A stretch of 64,000 nt of DNA from Collinsella aerofaciens (GCF_009876115.1 NZ_WWSY01000006.1:62001-126000), one strand, 5' to 3'; counted from the stretch's first letter, positions 8,828-18,087 are shown. Notes: a model not told the origin generated them from the sequence alone. Made by a program: numbers and translations.

Positions 8828-9697
8828 TCATTTTCCGAGCCAGTTTTTGAACCACCACTCCATGGAGCGGCTCATCTCGGCCATAAAGGGGCTCGTGTGC
8901 TTGCGGGTGTAGATATCCACCACGCGCTCGCCCACCTCGCGGGCATGCGGGCGAAACATCGTGTCCATCTCGGCCACCTGCGCGTCCATGGTCGCGGCAT
9001 CCGCACGGCAGTAGCGCTCCTCGTGTACCAGGTTCACCACGGGATGCGCAATGGCCGGGCGCTCCTTACGGGGCGTGCCGATGATGAGCATCGACAGCGG
9101 CATGGTATAGGGCGGCAGATCGAGCAGCTCGGCGACTTCCTCGGCATTCTCGACGATATCACCGATGTAGCAGCTCCCCAGCCCCAGGGCCTCGGCGGCA
9201 ACCACGGCGTTTTGCGCAGCGATCACGGCGTCCTGGGCCGCGATGGCAAAGTCGCCCAAACCCGGCGCGCGGCGGGGCGCCTTGCCCGTGCGCTCGACAA
9301 ACTCGGGCTCAAAGCAGCCCACGTGCTCAAACAGATCAATCCACTTGGCATAATCGACCACAAATATAAGTGCCCAGGGCGCCTTGGCGATCATGGGCTG
9401 GTGATCGCACAGGTCGGCCAGACGGTCCAGCGTAGCCTGCTCGCGAATGCTCACGATGGAATACATCATCATGGCGCCCGCCGACGGCGCGCGACTCGCC
9501 GCATGCAGAATCGCCGCCCGCTGCTCGTCGGTCACCGCCACGGGACGGTCACTGTCATCGCGCGCAAAAGCGCGCGTGGACGAGCGATGCTCCAAGATGT
9601 CCAGCACCGGATTGCCCGTAGTCTCGACCGGATAGCCGCATATATCGACCGCCGCTCCGTCGCCGTCCATGTCCGCCTTGCAAACCTGCTCGCTCAT
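8828..9697 (-). CDS. Nitroreductase-family flavoprotein
   Basis: The 289-residue protein has the nitroreductase fold hallmarks: 'ILEHRSSTRAF' (FMN phosphate-binding Arg/Ser), 'SRAPSAGAMMMYSIVSI' and a central 'AQNAVVAAEALGLGSCYIGDI' helix-turn that contacts FMN, then 'IIGTP'. A C-terminal extension of ~60 residues ('VNLVHEERYCRADAATMDA...') is longer than NfsB and more like NfsA/FRP-type enzymes. Such enzymes reduce quinones, nitro compounds or flavins with NAD(P)H in the cytoplasm. Substrate is unknown. A hairpin follows the stop; the gene stands alone between kup and the LTA synthase gene. Confidence 0.85.
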   Translation of the reverse strand: MSEQVCKADMDGDGAAVDICGYPVETTGNPVLDILEHRSSTRAFARDDSDRPVAVTDEQRAAILHAASRAPSAGAMMMYSIVSIREQATLDRLADLCDHQPMIAKAPWALIFVVDYAKWIDLFEHVGCFEPEFVERTGKAPRRAPGLGDFAIAAQDAVIAAQNAVVAAEALGLGSCYIGDIVENAEEVAELLDLPPYTMPLSMLIIGTPRKERPAIAHPVVNLVHEERYCRADAATMDAQVAEMDTMFRPHAREVGERVVDIYTRKHTSPFMAEMSRSMEWWFKNWLGK

Positions 9698-9910
9698 CGC
9701 CCTGCCCTCGCCATTTCTTTAAGAAGCCTTTACGTTTCCGTGTAATTCCCGTCCATTATCGCGCAGGTCGCCACTACATTGCGCCACACCGCCACACGTG
9801 CGCGTTAATATGGCTGGTTGTTGTGCGCAGCCTCCAATTGCAGCGCATATCTTGGTAACAATCGGGTAAACCCCCGCTTTCGTAGGTTTTAGTTTGTGAG
9901 GAGTCTCAGC

Positions 9911-12211
9911 ATGTTCGCTGCCGCCATCTCGCTCGTCGGTCTTGCGGCGACCGTCTACCTTGTCTTGCGCGAGGCAAAGGCCATTCGCGCACAGTCGGGC
10001 ACCGTCACCAAGGGCGCCTTCGCCTGGAGCGTCGCCTTCGGTCTGTTCCAGCTCTTTTTGACCGTCTGGGGCGCTATTGGTCTCGTCGCGCAAAACGAGC
10101 CGCTCGCCTTTGTGATGCTCATCCTGACCAATGCCATTCTCACCGGTTGCGCTTGGGCCAGCATCGCCCGCGACCGCATCGCCCCGCGCGTCTTTGCGTT
10201 CGCCAAGCCCGACGCCCCCGCCCCCACCGGCAAGCTCGCCCGCCTGCGCGGCGCCTTTGTGGGCAAACCGCTCGTCGCCGCCGTCCTGTGCCTGCTGCTC
10301 GCCGGCGTTTTTGCGCTGCTGGGCATGGAGGTCTCGTCCAACCACGACTTTACCTGGGTCTACCCCCTATGCATCCTGCTCGAGTGGGCCATCATCACCG
10401 TGCTCATGACCGGCCTGTTCTTCCTGTTCCAGCGCCACGGCGCAGCTCCCGCGGTCCTGGCCTTTGCCCTCTTTGTCCTGGGCATTGCCGAGTTCTTTGT
10501 CATCACGTTTAAATCCATGCCCATCCAGCCGGGCGACCTTTCGGCCATCTCCACCGCCGCCGCAGTCGCCGGCACCGGCTACACCTTCTCGATCTCGCTG
10601 TTCTGCGTGCTATCCATGGGCTTTACCGCCATCGCCATGCTGCTGTGCGAGTACGCCGGCCTGGTCGCGCCGCACCGTCAGAAGGGCGCCGCCAACGCCA
10701 AGCGCATGCTGCTCACCAACCTGCTCGTGGCGGTGCTGTGCCTGGGCGGCGTGACCGCGCATGTCACGCTCATCGACTACTACAATACCCTCGGCATCAC
10801 CGTCTACACCTGGCGTCCGCTCGAGAGCTACTGGCGCGAGGGCTACCTGCCTGCCTTTATTAGCGCGGCACAGTCCATCAAGCCGCCCAAACCCGCCGAC
10901 TATTCTGTCGATGACGCCAAGGCCACGCTCAAAAAGTACGCCAAGGCCTACGACAAGTCCGATGCCGCCAAGAGTGACGAGCGCACCGCCGCAAAGGAGC
11001 AGTTCGACAGTGAGAAGCCCACGGTCATCGCCATCATGAACGAGACGTTCTCGGATCTGTCGATCTACCAGAACATGCGTGCCGGCTACGAGGGCCCGCA
11101 GTACTTTAAGAACCTGTCCAACTGCCTCAGCCGCGGCAAGCTCTACGTGAGCGCCTACGGCGGCGGCACAGCCAATACCGAGTTTGAGTTTATGACCGGC
11201 AACTCCATGGCCAACCTGGGCTCGGGCGTGTACCCCTACACCATCTACAACATGGAGACGACCGGGAACCTGGCAGAGCAGTTCAAATCGCTCGGCTATT
11301 CCACCACGGCCATGCACCCCAACCACGCGACCAACTGGAACCGCGAGAACGTCTACAAGGACTTTGGCTTTGACCAGTTCCTGTCCATCAACGATTTCCA
11401 GGGAGCCGACACCCTGCGCGGCATGGTGACCGACCAGGCGACCTACGACAAGATTCTGGAGCTGCTCGACCAGAACGCCGATCCTCAGTTTATCTTCGAC
11501 GTGACCATGCAGAACCACTCGGGCTACGATACGGGTCTGCTGCCGGTCGACAAGCAGATGCATCTCAACATCGACACGACTGACCTGGACACCAAGACCG
11601 TCGAGGACGGCACGCTCTCCGATGTCGACGAGTATGTCTCGTGCATTGAGCAGTCCGACCAGGCGCTTCGCTACTTCCTCAACGCCCTGAGCAAGCTCGA
11701 CCGCAAGGTTGTCGTGGTGTTCTGGGGCGACCACCAGCCGTTCTTCCCGTCCAAGTTCAATGACAAGTGGTTTACCGGCGAGGACGACGCCACCCACCAG
11801 GAGCGTTTGTGGCAGACCGACTACATCATCTGGGCCAACTACGACGTTGCCGGCTGCGACCAGACGAGCGAGGTCGACGACTTGTCCACCAACTACCTGT
11901 CCACGCAGCTTATGCAGCTGATCGGCGCCCCGCTGACCGACTACCAGAAAGCGCACATGACGCTGCGCGAGTCGCTGCCCGCCATCAACTCGGTGGGCTA
12001 TGAGGACGCCAGCCTGCGCTGGGCGCTCTCCTCCAACGTCACCGGTGACGACGCCGCCGCAGCAGCCGCCACCAAGGCGCGCGAGGATTACGCCAAGATG
12101 CAGTACTACGAGATGTTCCGCGACGGCAAGAACGTCTATACGGAGCACTTCCAGACCGAGGCCAACGAGACCGACCCCAACCTGGCACCGGGTACGACCA
12201 AGATCAAGTAG
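9911..12211 (+). CDS. LTA synthase / phosphoglycerol transferase-like membrane sulfatase
   Basis: The 766-residue protein has several N-terminal membrane helices (to residue ~300) followed by an extracytoplasmic alkaline-phosphatase-type domain (~370-720). The metal site begins at 'IAIMNETFSDLS' (Glu ligand), the nucleophile is expected at 'GGGTANTEFEFMTG' (Thr), and 'WGDHQPFFP' supplies the Asp/His ligands. This is the LtaS/MdoB layout, which transfers glycerol-phosphate from phosphatidylglycerol to a cell-surface polymer. The chosen ATG has GAGGAG seven bases upstream; a GTG five codons earlier overlaps that site. The product may modify a wall polymer; the acceptor is not evident. Confidence 0.87.
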   Translation: MFAAAISLVGLAATVYLVLREAKAIRAQSGTVTKGAFAWSVAFGLFQLFLTVWGAIGLVAQNEPLAFVMLILTNAILTGCAWASIARDRIAPRVFAFAKPDAPAPTGKLARLRGAFVGKPLVAAVLCLLLAGVFALLGMEVSSNHDFTWVYPLCILLEWAIITVLMTGLFFLFQRHGAAPAVLAFALFVLGIAEFFVITFKSMPIQPGDLSAISTAAAVAGTGYTFSISLFCVLSMGFTAIAMLLCEYAGLVAPHRQKGAANAKRMLLTNLLVAVLCLGGVTAHVTLIDYYNTLGITVYTWRPLESYWREGYLPAFISAAQSIKPPKPADYSVDDAKATLKKYAKAYDKSDAAKSDERTAAKEQFDSEKPTVIAIMNETFSDLSIYQNMRAGYEGPQYFKNLSNCLSRGKLYVSAYGGGTANTEFEFMTGNSMANLGSGVYPYTIYNMETTGNLAEQFKSLGYSTTAMHPNHATNWNRENVYKDFGFDQFLSINDFQGADTLRGMVTDQATYDKILELLDQNADPQFIFDVTMQNHSGYDTGLLPVDKQMHLNIDTTDLDTKTVEDGTLSDVDEYVSCIEQSDQALRYFLNALSKLDRKVVVVFWGDHQPFFPSKFNDKWFTGEDDATHQERLWQTDYIIWANYDVAGCDQTSEVDDLSTNYLSTQLMQLIGAPLTDYQKAHMTLRESLPAINSVGYEDASLRWALSSNVTGDDAAAAAATKAREDYAKMQYYEMFRDGKNVYTEHFQTEANETDPNLAPGTTKIK

Positions 12212-12232
12212 CGACCAGCTGCGAGTTCATAA

Positions 12233-12326
12233 CTGAAACGTCTGTCCGGGCGGAGGCATATAAGGTTCCCTGCTCGGACAGTCCTGCGCAAGACGAAGGC
12301 CACGTTATGTGGCCTTCTTTGTTTGC
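12233..12326 (+). other. Structured element, copy 1 (3' of the LTA synthase gene)
   Basis: Begins 21 bases after the stop with TGAAACGTC, contains a 7-bp dyad CTGTCCG/CGGACAG (12242-12281), then AGTCCTGCGCAAGACG and the hairpin GAAGGCCAC-GTTAT-GTGGCCTTC at 12295-12317, followed by a short T run. The same order of blocks is found inverted at 17396-17499 and, in part, at 59186-59260. The final hairpin is a plausible terminator for the LTA synthase gene. Confidence 0.7.
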
Positions 12327-12680
12327 GGAAAGTGTGTCCCGGAATTCTTGTCTGGAATGGGATGCAGTTTCCGCTTGGGACCCGATTGGGAAAGTGTGTC
12401 CCACTATTCAGCTGGATTCCGGGATGTATTTTCCGGTTGAGGCTCGTTGGGAAAGTGCGTCCCACTTTGGGGGCTGATTCTGAGACGTGGTTTCCGGTTG
12501 GCTCTCATTGGGAAAGTTCATCCCATTTCTCGGCCTAATTATGGGACGCAGTTTCCCATTGAGGACCCTTTGGGAAAGTGCGTCCCGGTCTGGGCGCTCA
12601 AACTGGGATGGATTTTCCGGATGAGGGCTTGACGGAAAATGTGTCCCGTTCCGGGCGCTAATTGTGGGATGCAGTTTCCG
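12327..12680 (+). repeat. Left array: six tandem ~62-bp hairpin repeats
   Basis: Six units begin (GGAAA) at 12327, 12389, 12450, 12511, 12573 and 12634, with a period of 61-62 bp. Each unit has arms close to GGAAAGTGCGTCCCA and TGGGATGCAGTTTCC around a ~20-base loop, so each can fold into its own hairpin. The period is not a multiple of three and no frame stays open, so it is not a coding repeat. A second array in the same orientation is at 16982-17327. Confidence 0.9.
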
Positions 12681-12703
12681 CTTGCGGAGTCTCCACTCAA
12701 CAG

Positions 12704-12742
12704 AAAACCCGGGTGGCCTGTTTTTTGGCTACCCGGGTTTTT
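12704..12742 (-). terminator. Intrinsic terminator of the surface-protein gene
   Basis: AAAACCCGGGTGGCC and GGCTACCCGGGTTTT form a 15-bp stem around a T-rich loop, 27 bases beyond the surface-protein stop on the minus strand; A/T tracts flank both sides. Confidence 0.85.
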
Positions 12743-12768
12743 GGGTTGTCGATATGTTCGACTGGCTA

Positions 12769-15700
12769 CTAGTGGGTCTTGCGGCGCTTGATCAGCATGA
12801 TGAGGGCTATCACTACGAGCGTCGCTCCCGCCGCTGCTGCGGTGGCGACTAGGGCGAATGTTTGGTCGCCGGTGTTTGCGAGGTTCTTCGCTGTGGTCGT
12901 AGTCTTGACCTTGGTGTCGGTCTTAGCTCCGTTGTCGGACTTGGGCTTGTCCGGGTTCGTCGGGGTCTCAGGAGTCTCGGGGTCCTTTGAGCCTTCGGAA
13001 TCGGTTGGGCCGGCGGTGTTTACCAGCGTATGGTCCAGGAACTTCTTGGCGCCCGCACTTGCCTGTGAGAACAGGCGGCGCGTGCGGATCGGGGTGGCGT
13101 TCACCGTTGTGGGCGCCGTCTCCTCGGCCTCGATATTCACGAGCGTCGTGCCGGTGTCGAGGCCCACGTCGTTGTATCCCACGTGGCAGTAATACTGCGC
13201 ACCGTCATCGTCTGCGGTCAGGTCAATCTCGAGCTTTGAGGCCGTTCCAGCCGCGAGGTTGCCATCGGCACCGACGAGCTGGAACTCAGTCTCGCCACGG
13301 CCCTTGCGGTACCAGGTATACGACGGTGCCAGCTCCGTTTCACTTCCGTCGGCATTGCGCTGCGTCACATGGCCAATCGCCGAGAGCGTCAGCTTGTCTC
13401 CCTCCGCGCACTCGACCGAAGAGACATACTCGAGGGCCGACCTCTCCGCTGTATCCGCCGCAGGTCCGCTCACGGTCATCGTCACGCCATCGGGCATGGT
13501 CTTGACCGTGATGATTGCCGAGCGAATACCTGTTTCGGTCGTGGATCCATTCTTAACGGCGGCGATGGCGAATCGATACTCCGTATTGGGCTGCAGCCCA
13601 TCCCACTTGAGCGAGGTCTGCGTGTTGTCGGCAATCTTCCAGCTATTGACGACCGCATCCGCCGCATTGCTCTGCAGCATGCCCACGCCGTAGCTAAAGC
13701 CACTCTTGTTTGCGAGTACATCGTCCCAGCTAAACGTAACGCTGGTCGAATCGACGGCGTTTGCCGTAAAGCCCGTCACGGCCGGCGCGTCGGGCATCTC
13801 GACGTCCTTAACGTCATAGCCCACGATCCAGAACTGGTCGGTGTCCTTGGTGCCGAGCTTGTCGCCCGAGTCTGCCTCGAACTTGTCGACATCCACCGCG
13901 TTGACGCCCAGACGCCACACAAAACCGTACTTGCCCTGCGCGGCCTCGGGCAGGTTGTCGACGGTGCCGCCGTATTCGGTCGATTCACTCGAGGAGTTAC
14001 CCGTAGTAAAGCCTGCGTTGGCACCAAAGCACAGGCCGCCAAACAACTCGTGCTTTGCGAGCTTCGCGCCCATGACAACGCTGCCGTTCAGCGTCAAGCC
14101 GAGCTCGAGCTCCTGCTCCTTGCCCTCCTCGACTTCGATGGTCTGCTCAATGCTCGCCCCCGACTGCGCGACGGCGCCGTTAAACCCATCGTGCGTGTAG
14201 GCGCGCGTTACGCCAGGCTTGCCCAGGCCAAAGGAATCCCCAACGGGAGTCTCGCCGTTGAGCGTCGTTTGATAGGTTCCGGGTTCTCCCGACCGGTTGG
14301 TCAAAAAGTAGCTGAGCGGCGTCATATTGTGCTGTTTGGCAATGCGGTCATAGGCCTCGACATTAACGACCGAGGTCTGCGCGCCGAGCGACACGGGCGC
14401 CGCCATCACGCCCTTGCCACCAGTTTCCTCATTTTCGATCTCATACTCGTAATAGACCATCGGAATCGTGTAGAGCACGGCCTTGTCACCCTCGCCGGCA
14501 TGCGACTCATAGCTTACGCTTGCGCTGACCGTGCGCTCGCTCCGGTAGTCATAGCATCCCTCGGCGGCAAAATCGACTGAAGCATTCATCGCGACCAGGG
14601 GCGGACCGGTCTGCACCTCGACGGCAACGCCCAACTCGGCGCCAATGGTATAGCCCTGGGATGTCCCCGTGCCCTTTTCCTCTCCGTATGACGTGCCGCC
14701 CAACACCAGATAGCCGTATGCCTGCTCCAGATCCTCAACATAGGGCGCATCCTGCAGCACGGCAAGCACGCGCGGGTTGGTATAGACCTTGTAGCGGTCC
14801 TTGTACGTGATCTTGACGCTGTCGTTGTCGACATCGGGCAGCGCGAGCGAGATAAATGTGCCGTAGGTAGTGCCGCGACGGTTGCTCTCGCTAATCACCT
14901 GCTCCTCGCCGCGGCGCACCTTTCCGTTCTCGTCGAGCGAAAAATGCGAGGCGGTCATCCAATAGTAGTCATCGTTCTTGCGCAGGTCCTCGTCGCGGTG
15001 CTTGCCCACCACAGCGATAAAGCTCTCGTTATAGCGGTCCGAACCCGAGACGCTGCCCGCCTTGACGTCGCTGATCCACACCTGCTCTATACCCTTGTGG
15101 TCATGCTTGTTGCTGCTGTTGTATTGCTGACCGCTCATGCTCATGGTTCCGACCATGGACCCCAAGCCCTGAGCCCCGCTCTGTGCCGTGTTGCAGGCAA
15201 AGTCGCGGAACACATCGCCGCCCACGAGCACCTCGTCGACCGCCAGCTGCTCGGACAGGCCGTCAAGGTTGGCAGTGGCAAGGGCAATAGGCGCCAAGGT
15301 GCACGGATAGCGCTTATCCTGAGCGCTATCCTTCCATGCGCTGTTGGGCACATGCATCAGCCCATAGGAGGCGAGGAGCCCGTCTCTGTATTCCTTGCAA
15401 TCGGAAAGCTTGAACTCGCCAGACTCCGAGTCAAAATACGCGTAGCGGTACAGCGCGCCGTACAGCCCCTTGCTGCCGTCAGAAGCGCCGTAATCAAAAG
15501 CGCTGCGTTGCCAGTCATAGCCCGCAAGAATAAGGCCCGTGACGGTTTCACCCGTCTTCTTTCCTTCTTCATCGTAGGCGGCAAACGTGCCGAACGTCGC
15601 ATTCGCAGCGACCATGGTCTTGCCGTTCGCGGAGAGGGAGATTGCGCCCGCGTCGCCCAGAGCATCGACATGGACGAGCGCACCCTTGGATGCATCCCAC

Positions 15701-16857
15701 GAAAACAGCTCGCAATGCGTCGACTTATCAATATTCTTCTTGCCGTAGGGTGCCGAGACCACGATGGCGAGGTCATCGCAAAAATCGCGATCGAGGTCGC
15801 CGGCCGCTAGCGAAACGACAGGAGCTGACTGAAGCTGCGTCCAGGAGTCGTTCCCGCCCTTGTTGTGCGTGGTGTAGTCCGCGGCGTTACCGGCATCGAT
15901 CTTGACGACGCTTTGCTTCCAGTTGCCGCCCTCCAAGTCATACATGTCGACTACAGCCTTGCGCACGCCGTTCTCGTCGACATAGCAGCCCGCGTAGACA
16001 AAAAGCTCGTCGACGCCGTCGCCATCGACATCGCCCGCCTCGACATCAAAGACGGCGTCGTGCTCTTGCAGGTAACCGGCATCCAGGTACTTAAAACGGC
16101 CTTCGTACATCATATTAGTGTTGACCGTCACCGGCAGGTGTGTGTCGAGAGTGCGCGTACGCCCGTTGCTAAACGAGTAGAGGACCAGCTCAACCTTTCC
16201 GGCGTATGACTTGCCGTCAATCGTCGTGGAGGAACTGTCGCCGTAGGCACGGAGCTCGGCAACGCGGCTCTTTTTGCCCGTGCTGGCGTCGCTGCAGAAC
16301 TCAACACTCGTGGCGTGAATGCCCGAGAAACCGTTGTTGTCGTTGGCGAGTACTGTTGAGGACTCATTGTTGCTTAGGTACGACCAGGTGCCGCCACCGT
16401 AGTCGCTATGCTTGTAGAGATCGCTGTTCGTATCGAAGTTGTTGACGTTTTGCCAGAACTTTGCGGCGCCCCACACACTTCCATAGCCATCGGTGAGTTT
16501 GCTGCTGCCGCCAATGTCACCGCGCTCGACGTTCTCGAGCTTGTCGCGCAGAGTGTAGCGATTGCCATGGCTACCGTTAGCTGCCATATAGACCTCGCTG
16601 CGCGTGGCAAACGTCGTGGGGGTATCAGTGGAATAGGGGCCAACGGTATCGGCCGGAATGTCCTCGCTCGTGCCCAGACCCAGGGCTTGATAATCCTGCT
16701 CGGTCATATCGGTGATTGCGGGCGCGTCTGCCGCCTGGGCAACCTGGGGCGTGGCCGTGAAGCAGGCGACGCTCGTGGCGATCAACGCAGCAAGCGCCGC
16801 CGTCCCAACAAGCGGGATTTTCGACAGTCTACGGATACGGGGGTGTGGAACGTACAT
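12769..16857 (-). CDS. Large secreted, sortase-anchored surface protein with FG-GAP-like, FN3 and Ig-like domains
   Basis: The 1362-residue product starts at ATG 16857 (AGGT upstream) with a basic stretch and a long hydrophobic signal sequence ending near 'AQAADAP'. It carries calcium-site-like FG-GAP motifs (DVDGDGVDELF near residue 272; DLDRDFCDDLAI near 360). Its middle (~600-1000) is unrecognised and Gly/Ser-rich in part. A fibronectin type III domain lies at ~1022-1115 and an Ig-like domain at ~1120-1235 ('YTWYRKGRGE...YYCHVGY'). A Pro/Lys/Thr linker, a LANTG sortase motif (~1326), a membrane helix and 'KRRKTH' form the tail. It is probably a wall-anchored adhesin or glycan-interacting protein; this role is inferred. 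It stands alone, bracketed by hairpin-repeat arrays. Confidence 0.85.
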   Translation of the reverse strand: MYVPHPRIRRLSKIPLVGTAALAALIATSVACFTATPQVAQAADAPAITDMTEQDYQALGLGTSEDIPADTVGPYSTDTPTTFATRSEVYMAANGSHGNRYTLRDKLENVERGDIGGSSKLTDGYGSVWGAAKFWQNVNNFDTNSDLYKHSDYGGGTWSYLSNNESSTVLANDNNGFSGIHATSVEFCSDASTGKKSRVAELRAYGDSSSTTIDGKSYAGKVELVLYSFSNGRTRTLDTHLPVTVNTNMMYEGRFKYLDAGYLQEHDAVFDVEAGDVDGDGVDELFVYAGCYVDENGVRKAVVDMYDLEGGNWKQSVVKIDAGNAADYTTHNKGGNDSWTQLQSAPVVSLAAGDLDRDFCDDLAIVVSAPYGKKNIDKSTHCELFSWDASKGALVHVDALGDAGAISLSANGKTMVAANATFGTFAAYDEEGKKTGETVTGLILAGYDWQRSAFDYGASDGSKGLYGALYRYAYFDSESGEFKLSDCKEYRDGLLASYGLMHVPNSAWKDSAQDKRYPCTLAPIALATANLDGLSEQLAVDEVLVGGDVFRDFACNTAQSGAQGLGSMVGTMSMSGQQYNSSNKHDHKGIEQVWISDVKAGSVSGSDRYNESFIAVVGKHRDEDLRKNDDYYWMTASHFSLDENGKVRRGEEQVISESNRRGTTYGTFISLALPDVDNDSVKITYKDRYKVYTNPRVLAVLQDAPYVEDLEQAYGYLVLGGTSYGEEKGTGTSQGYTIGAELGVAVEVQTGPPLVAMNASVDFAAEGCYDYRSERTVSASVSYESHAGEGDKAVLYTIPMVYYEYEIENEETGGKGVMAAPVSLGAQTSVVNVEAYDRIAKQHNMTPLSYFLTNRSGEPGTYQTTLNGETPVGDSFGLGKPGVTRAYTHDGFNGAVAQSGASIEQTIEVEEGKEQELELGLTLNGSVVMGAKLAKHELFGGLCFGANAGFTTGNSSSESTEYGGTVDNLPEAAQGKYGFVWRLGVNAVDVDKFEADSGDKLGTKDTDQFWIVGYDVKDVEMPDAPAVTGFTANAVDSTSVTFSWDDVLANKSGFSYGVGMLQSNAADAVVNSWKIADNTQTSLKWDGLQPNTEYRFAIAAVKNGSTTETGIRSAIITVKTMPDGVTMTVSGPAADTAERSALEYVSSVECAEGDKLTLSAIGHVTQRNADGSETELAPSYTWYRKGRGETEFQLVGADGNLAAGTASKLEIDLTADDDGAQYYCHVGYNDVGLDTGTTLVNIEAEETAPTTVNATPIRTRRLFSQASAGAKKFLDHTLVNTAGPTDSEGSKDPETPETPTNPDKPKSDNGAKTDTKVKTTTTAKNLANTGDQTFALVATAAAAGATLVVIALIMLIKRRKTH

Positions 16858-16928
16858 GAGGGACCTCGCTTTATTCGAGTGGAGTGGACTCATCTTTTGC
16901 AAATGATACGTCCGATGCCCGATATCAC

Positions 16929-16962
16929 GTGTCTCATTTTCGCCAACGGCGTGTCTCATTTT
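16929..16962. promoter_or_regulatory. Direct repeat upstream of the surface-protein gene
   Basis: GTGTCTCATTTT occurs at 16929-16940 and 16951-16962, 22 bp (two helical turns) apart, about 70-105 bases upstream of the surface-protein start. The spacing suits a protein binding on one face of the DNA, but no binder is known. Confidence 0.35.
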
Positions 16963-16981
16963 TGAGAATCCGAGATGCCGC

Positions 16982-17327
16982 GGAAATCTTATCCCAGCTC
17001 AAAGGCCATTTCTGGGATGTATTTTCCGTCGAGTGCCTCATCGGGAAACTGCATCCCATTTCAAGCGTCGATTCTGGGACGCACTTTCCCCTTAGACCCT
17101 CAACCGGAAACCGCATCCCACTTTGAGCGCAAATTCCGGGATGCATTTTCCGCTTGAGCCTCATTGGGAAACGGCGTCCCACTTTGAGGGCTGATTGTGG
17201 GATGCACTTTCCGCAAAGCACCTCAACGGGAAACTACGTCCCATTCCAAAGGCAAATTCCGGGACGCATTTTTCGAAAGCCTGCCCATCCGGAAAGCCCG
17301 TCCCACTTTGGACGCATCCGGGCACGG
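16982..17327 (+). repeat. Right array: five full and one half ~62-bp hairpin repeats
   Basis: Units begin (GGAAA) at 16982, 17044, 17106, 17167, 17229 and 17291. The first five have both arms (e.g. GGAAACTGCATCCCA with TGGGACGCACTTTCC); the sixth keeps only the left arm. Loop words such as CTTTGAGGGCTGATT match the left array in the same orientation. The array lies between the flavodoxin gene's downstream element and the surface-protein promoter region. Confidence 0.9.
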
Positions 17328-17383
17328 AACCATCGACCTATCAGGCCTCCCATCAATAAAGAGGCGTCCTTCCGGACGGCGGA

Positions 17384-17499
17384 GCACGAAGTTCATCGCG
17401 AGTTCCGCACGCAAAGAAGGCCACTTAATGTGGCCTTCGTCTTGCGCAGGACTGTAGAGCAGGGAACTTCGTGCCCCGACGCCCGGGAGGACGTTTCAT
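17384..17499 (-). other. Structured element, copy 2 (3' of the flavodoxin gene)
   Basis: On the minus strand it begins 36 bases after the flavodoxin stop with GAAACGTC, then GCTCTACAGTCCTGCGC, the hairpin GAAGGCCAC-ATTAA-GTGGCCTTC and GTGCGGAACTCGCGA. An outer stem GCACGAAGTT/AACTTCGTGC (17384-17393 with 17465-17474) closes the core. It is an inverted copy of 12233-12326 and closely matches the interior of the 59.2-kb palindrome. Confidence 0.7.
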
Positions 17500-17535
17500 T
17501 TAGAAAGATGGACCGACCGCCGTCAGCGATGGGAG

Positions 17536-18087
17536 CTACTCCCCCAGCACGGCCTTCTTGGCCGCCGCCGCCATGTTATCCATATCTTCCTTGGTGGGAT
17601 GGTCCTTCGCGGCAACCCAGTTGTCGAGCAGCATCTTAAATCGGGCGTTGTCGGGATCTTGTTCGAGCATTGCCTCATAGCGCTGCTTAACCGCGGGACC
17701 CATCTTGCCCTGGCACATCGCCCAGCCCGCAAGCTCGGCATCCTCGGCCAGATTGGAAGTTACGCGGTCGACAATCTGCTGGTAATAGCTCTGGTCGGCC
17801 CCAAAGCCGCAGGTGCCAAACAGGAACACGCGCTTGCCGTGCAAGGCAGAGAGCAACGCCGCGACCGAAGGCGTGCACGCGCCCTTGTCGCACCAAAAAC
17901 CGACGAGCACCGTGTCGGCCGCGCAGGCGCCCTGCGCCTCGAGCGCAACCTGATCTGCATCCGCATCGTCGCTCAACGCCGCGGCATGGACAAACTCAAC
18001 GCCCGCAGCCTGCAGAGCGCGCTTGATCGCGCCCGAAACCATCCTGGTATTACCGCTCTTGCTGTTAACCACCAAAGAGCACGTCAT
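17536..18087 (-). CDS. Flavodoxin-family protein
   Basis: The ~183-residue protein opens with 'SLVVNSKSGNTRMV', the FMN-phosphate loop of flavodoxins, and has later 'LVGFWCDKGACTPSV' and 'FGTCGFGADQSYY' loops in the places that contact the isoalloxazine ring. It ends with a ~60-residue helical extension. Such proteins shuttle electrons or act as FMN reductases in the cytoplasm. GTG 18093 is an alternative start two codons upstream; GAGG precedes both, at 4 and 10 bases. No redox partner is adjacent. Confidence 0.8.
   Translation of the reverse strand: MTCSLVVNSKSGNTRMVSGAIKRALQAAGVEFVHAAALSDDADADQVALEAQGACAADTVLVGFWCDKGACTPSVAALLSALHGKRVFLFGTCGFGADQSYYQQIVDRVTSNLAEDAELAGWAMCQGKMGPAVKQRYEAMLEQDPDNARFKMLLDNWVAAKDHPTKEDMDNMAAAAKKAVLGE

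Noticed and set aside
12323..12632. Open frames through the left repeat array
   Set aside because: The 61-62-bp period shifts frame each unit, so the frames are accidental; no ribosome site.
12327..17327. CRISPR array
   Set aside because: Units are hairpins repeated over their whole length with no unique spacers of constant size, and no cas genes are nearby.
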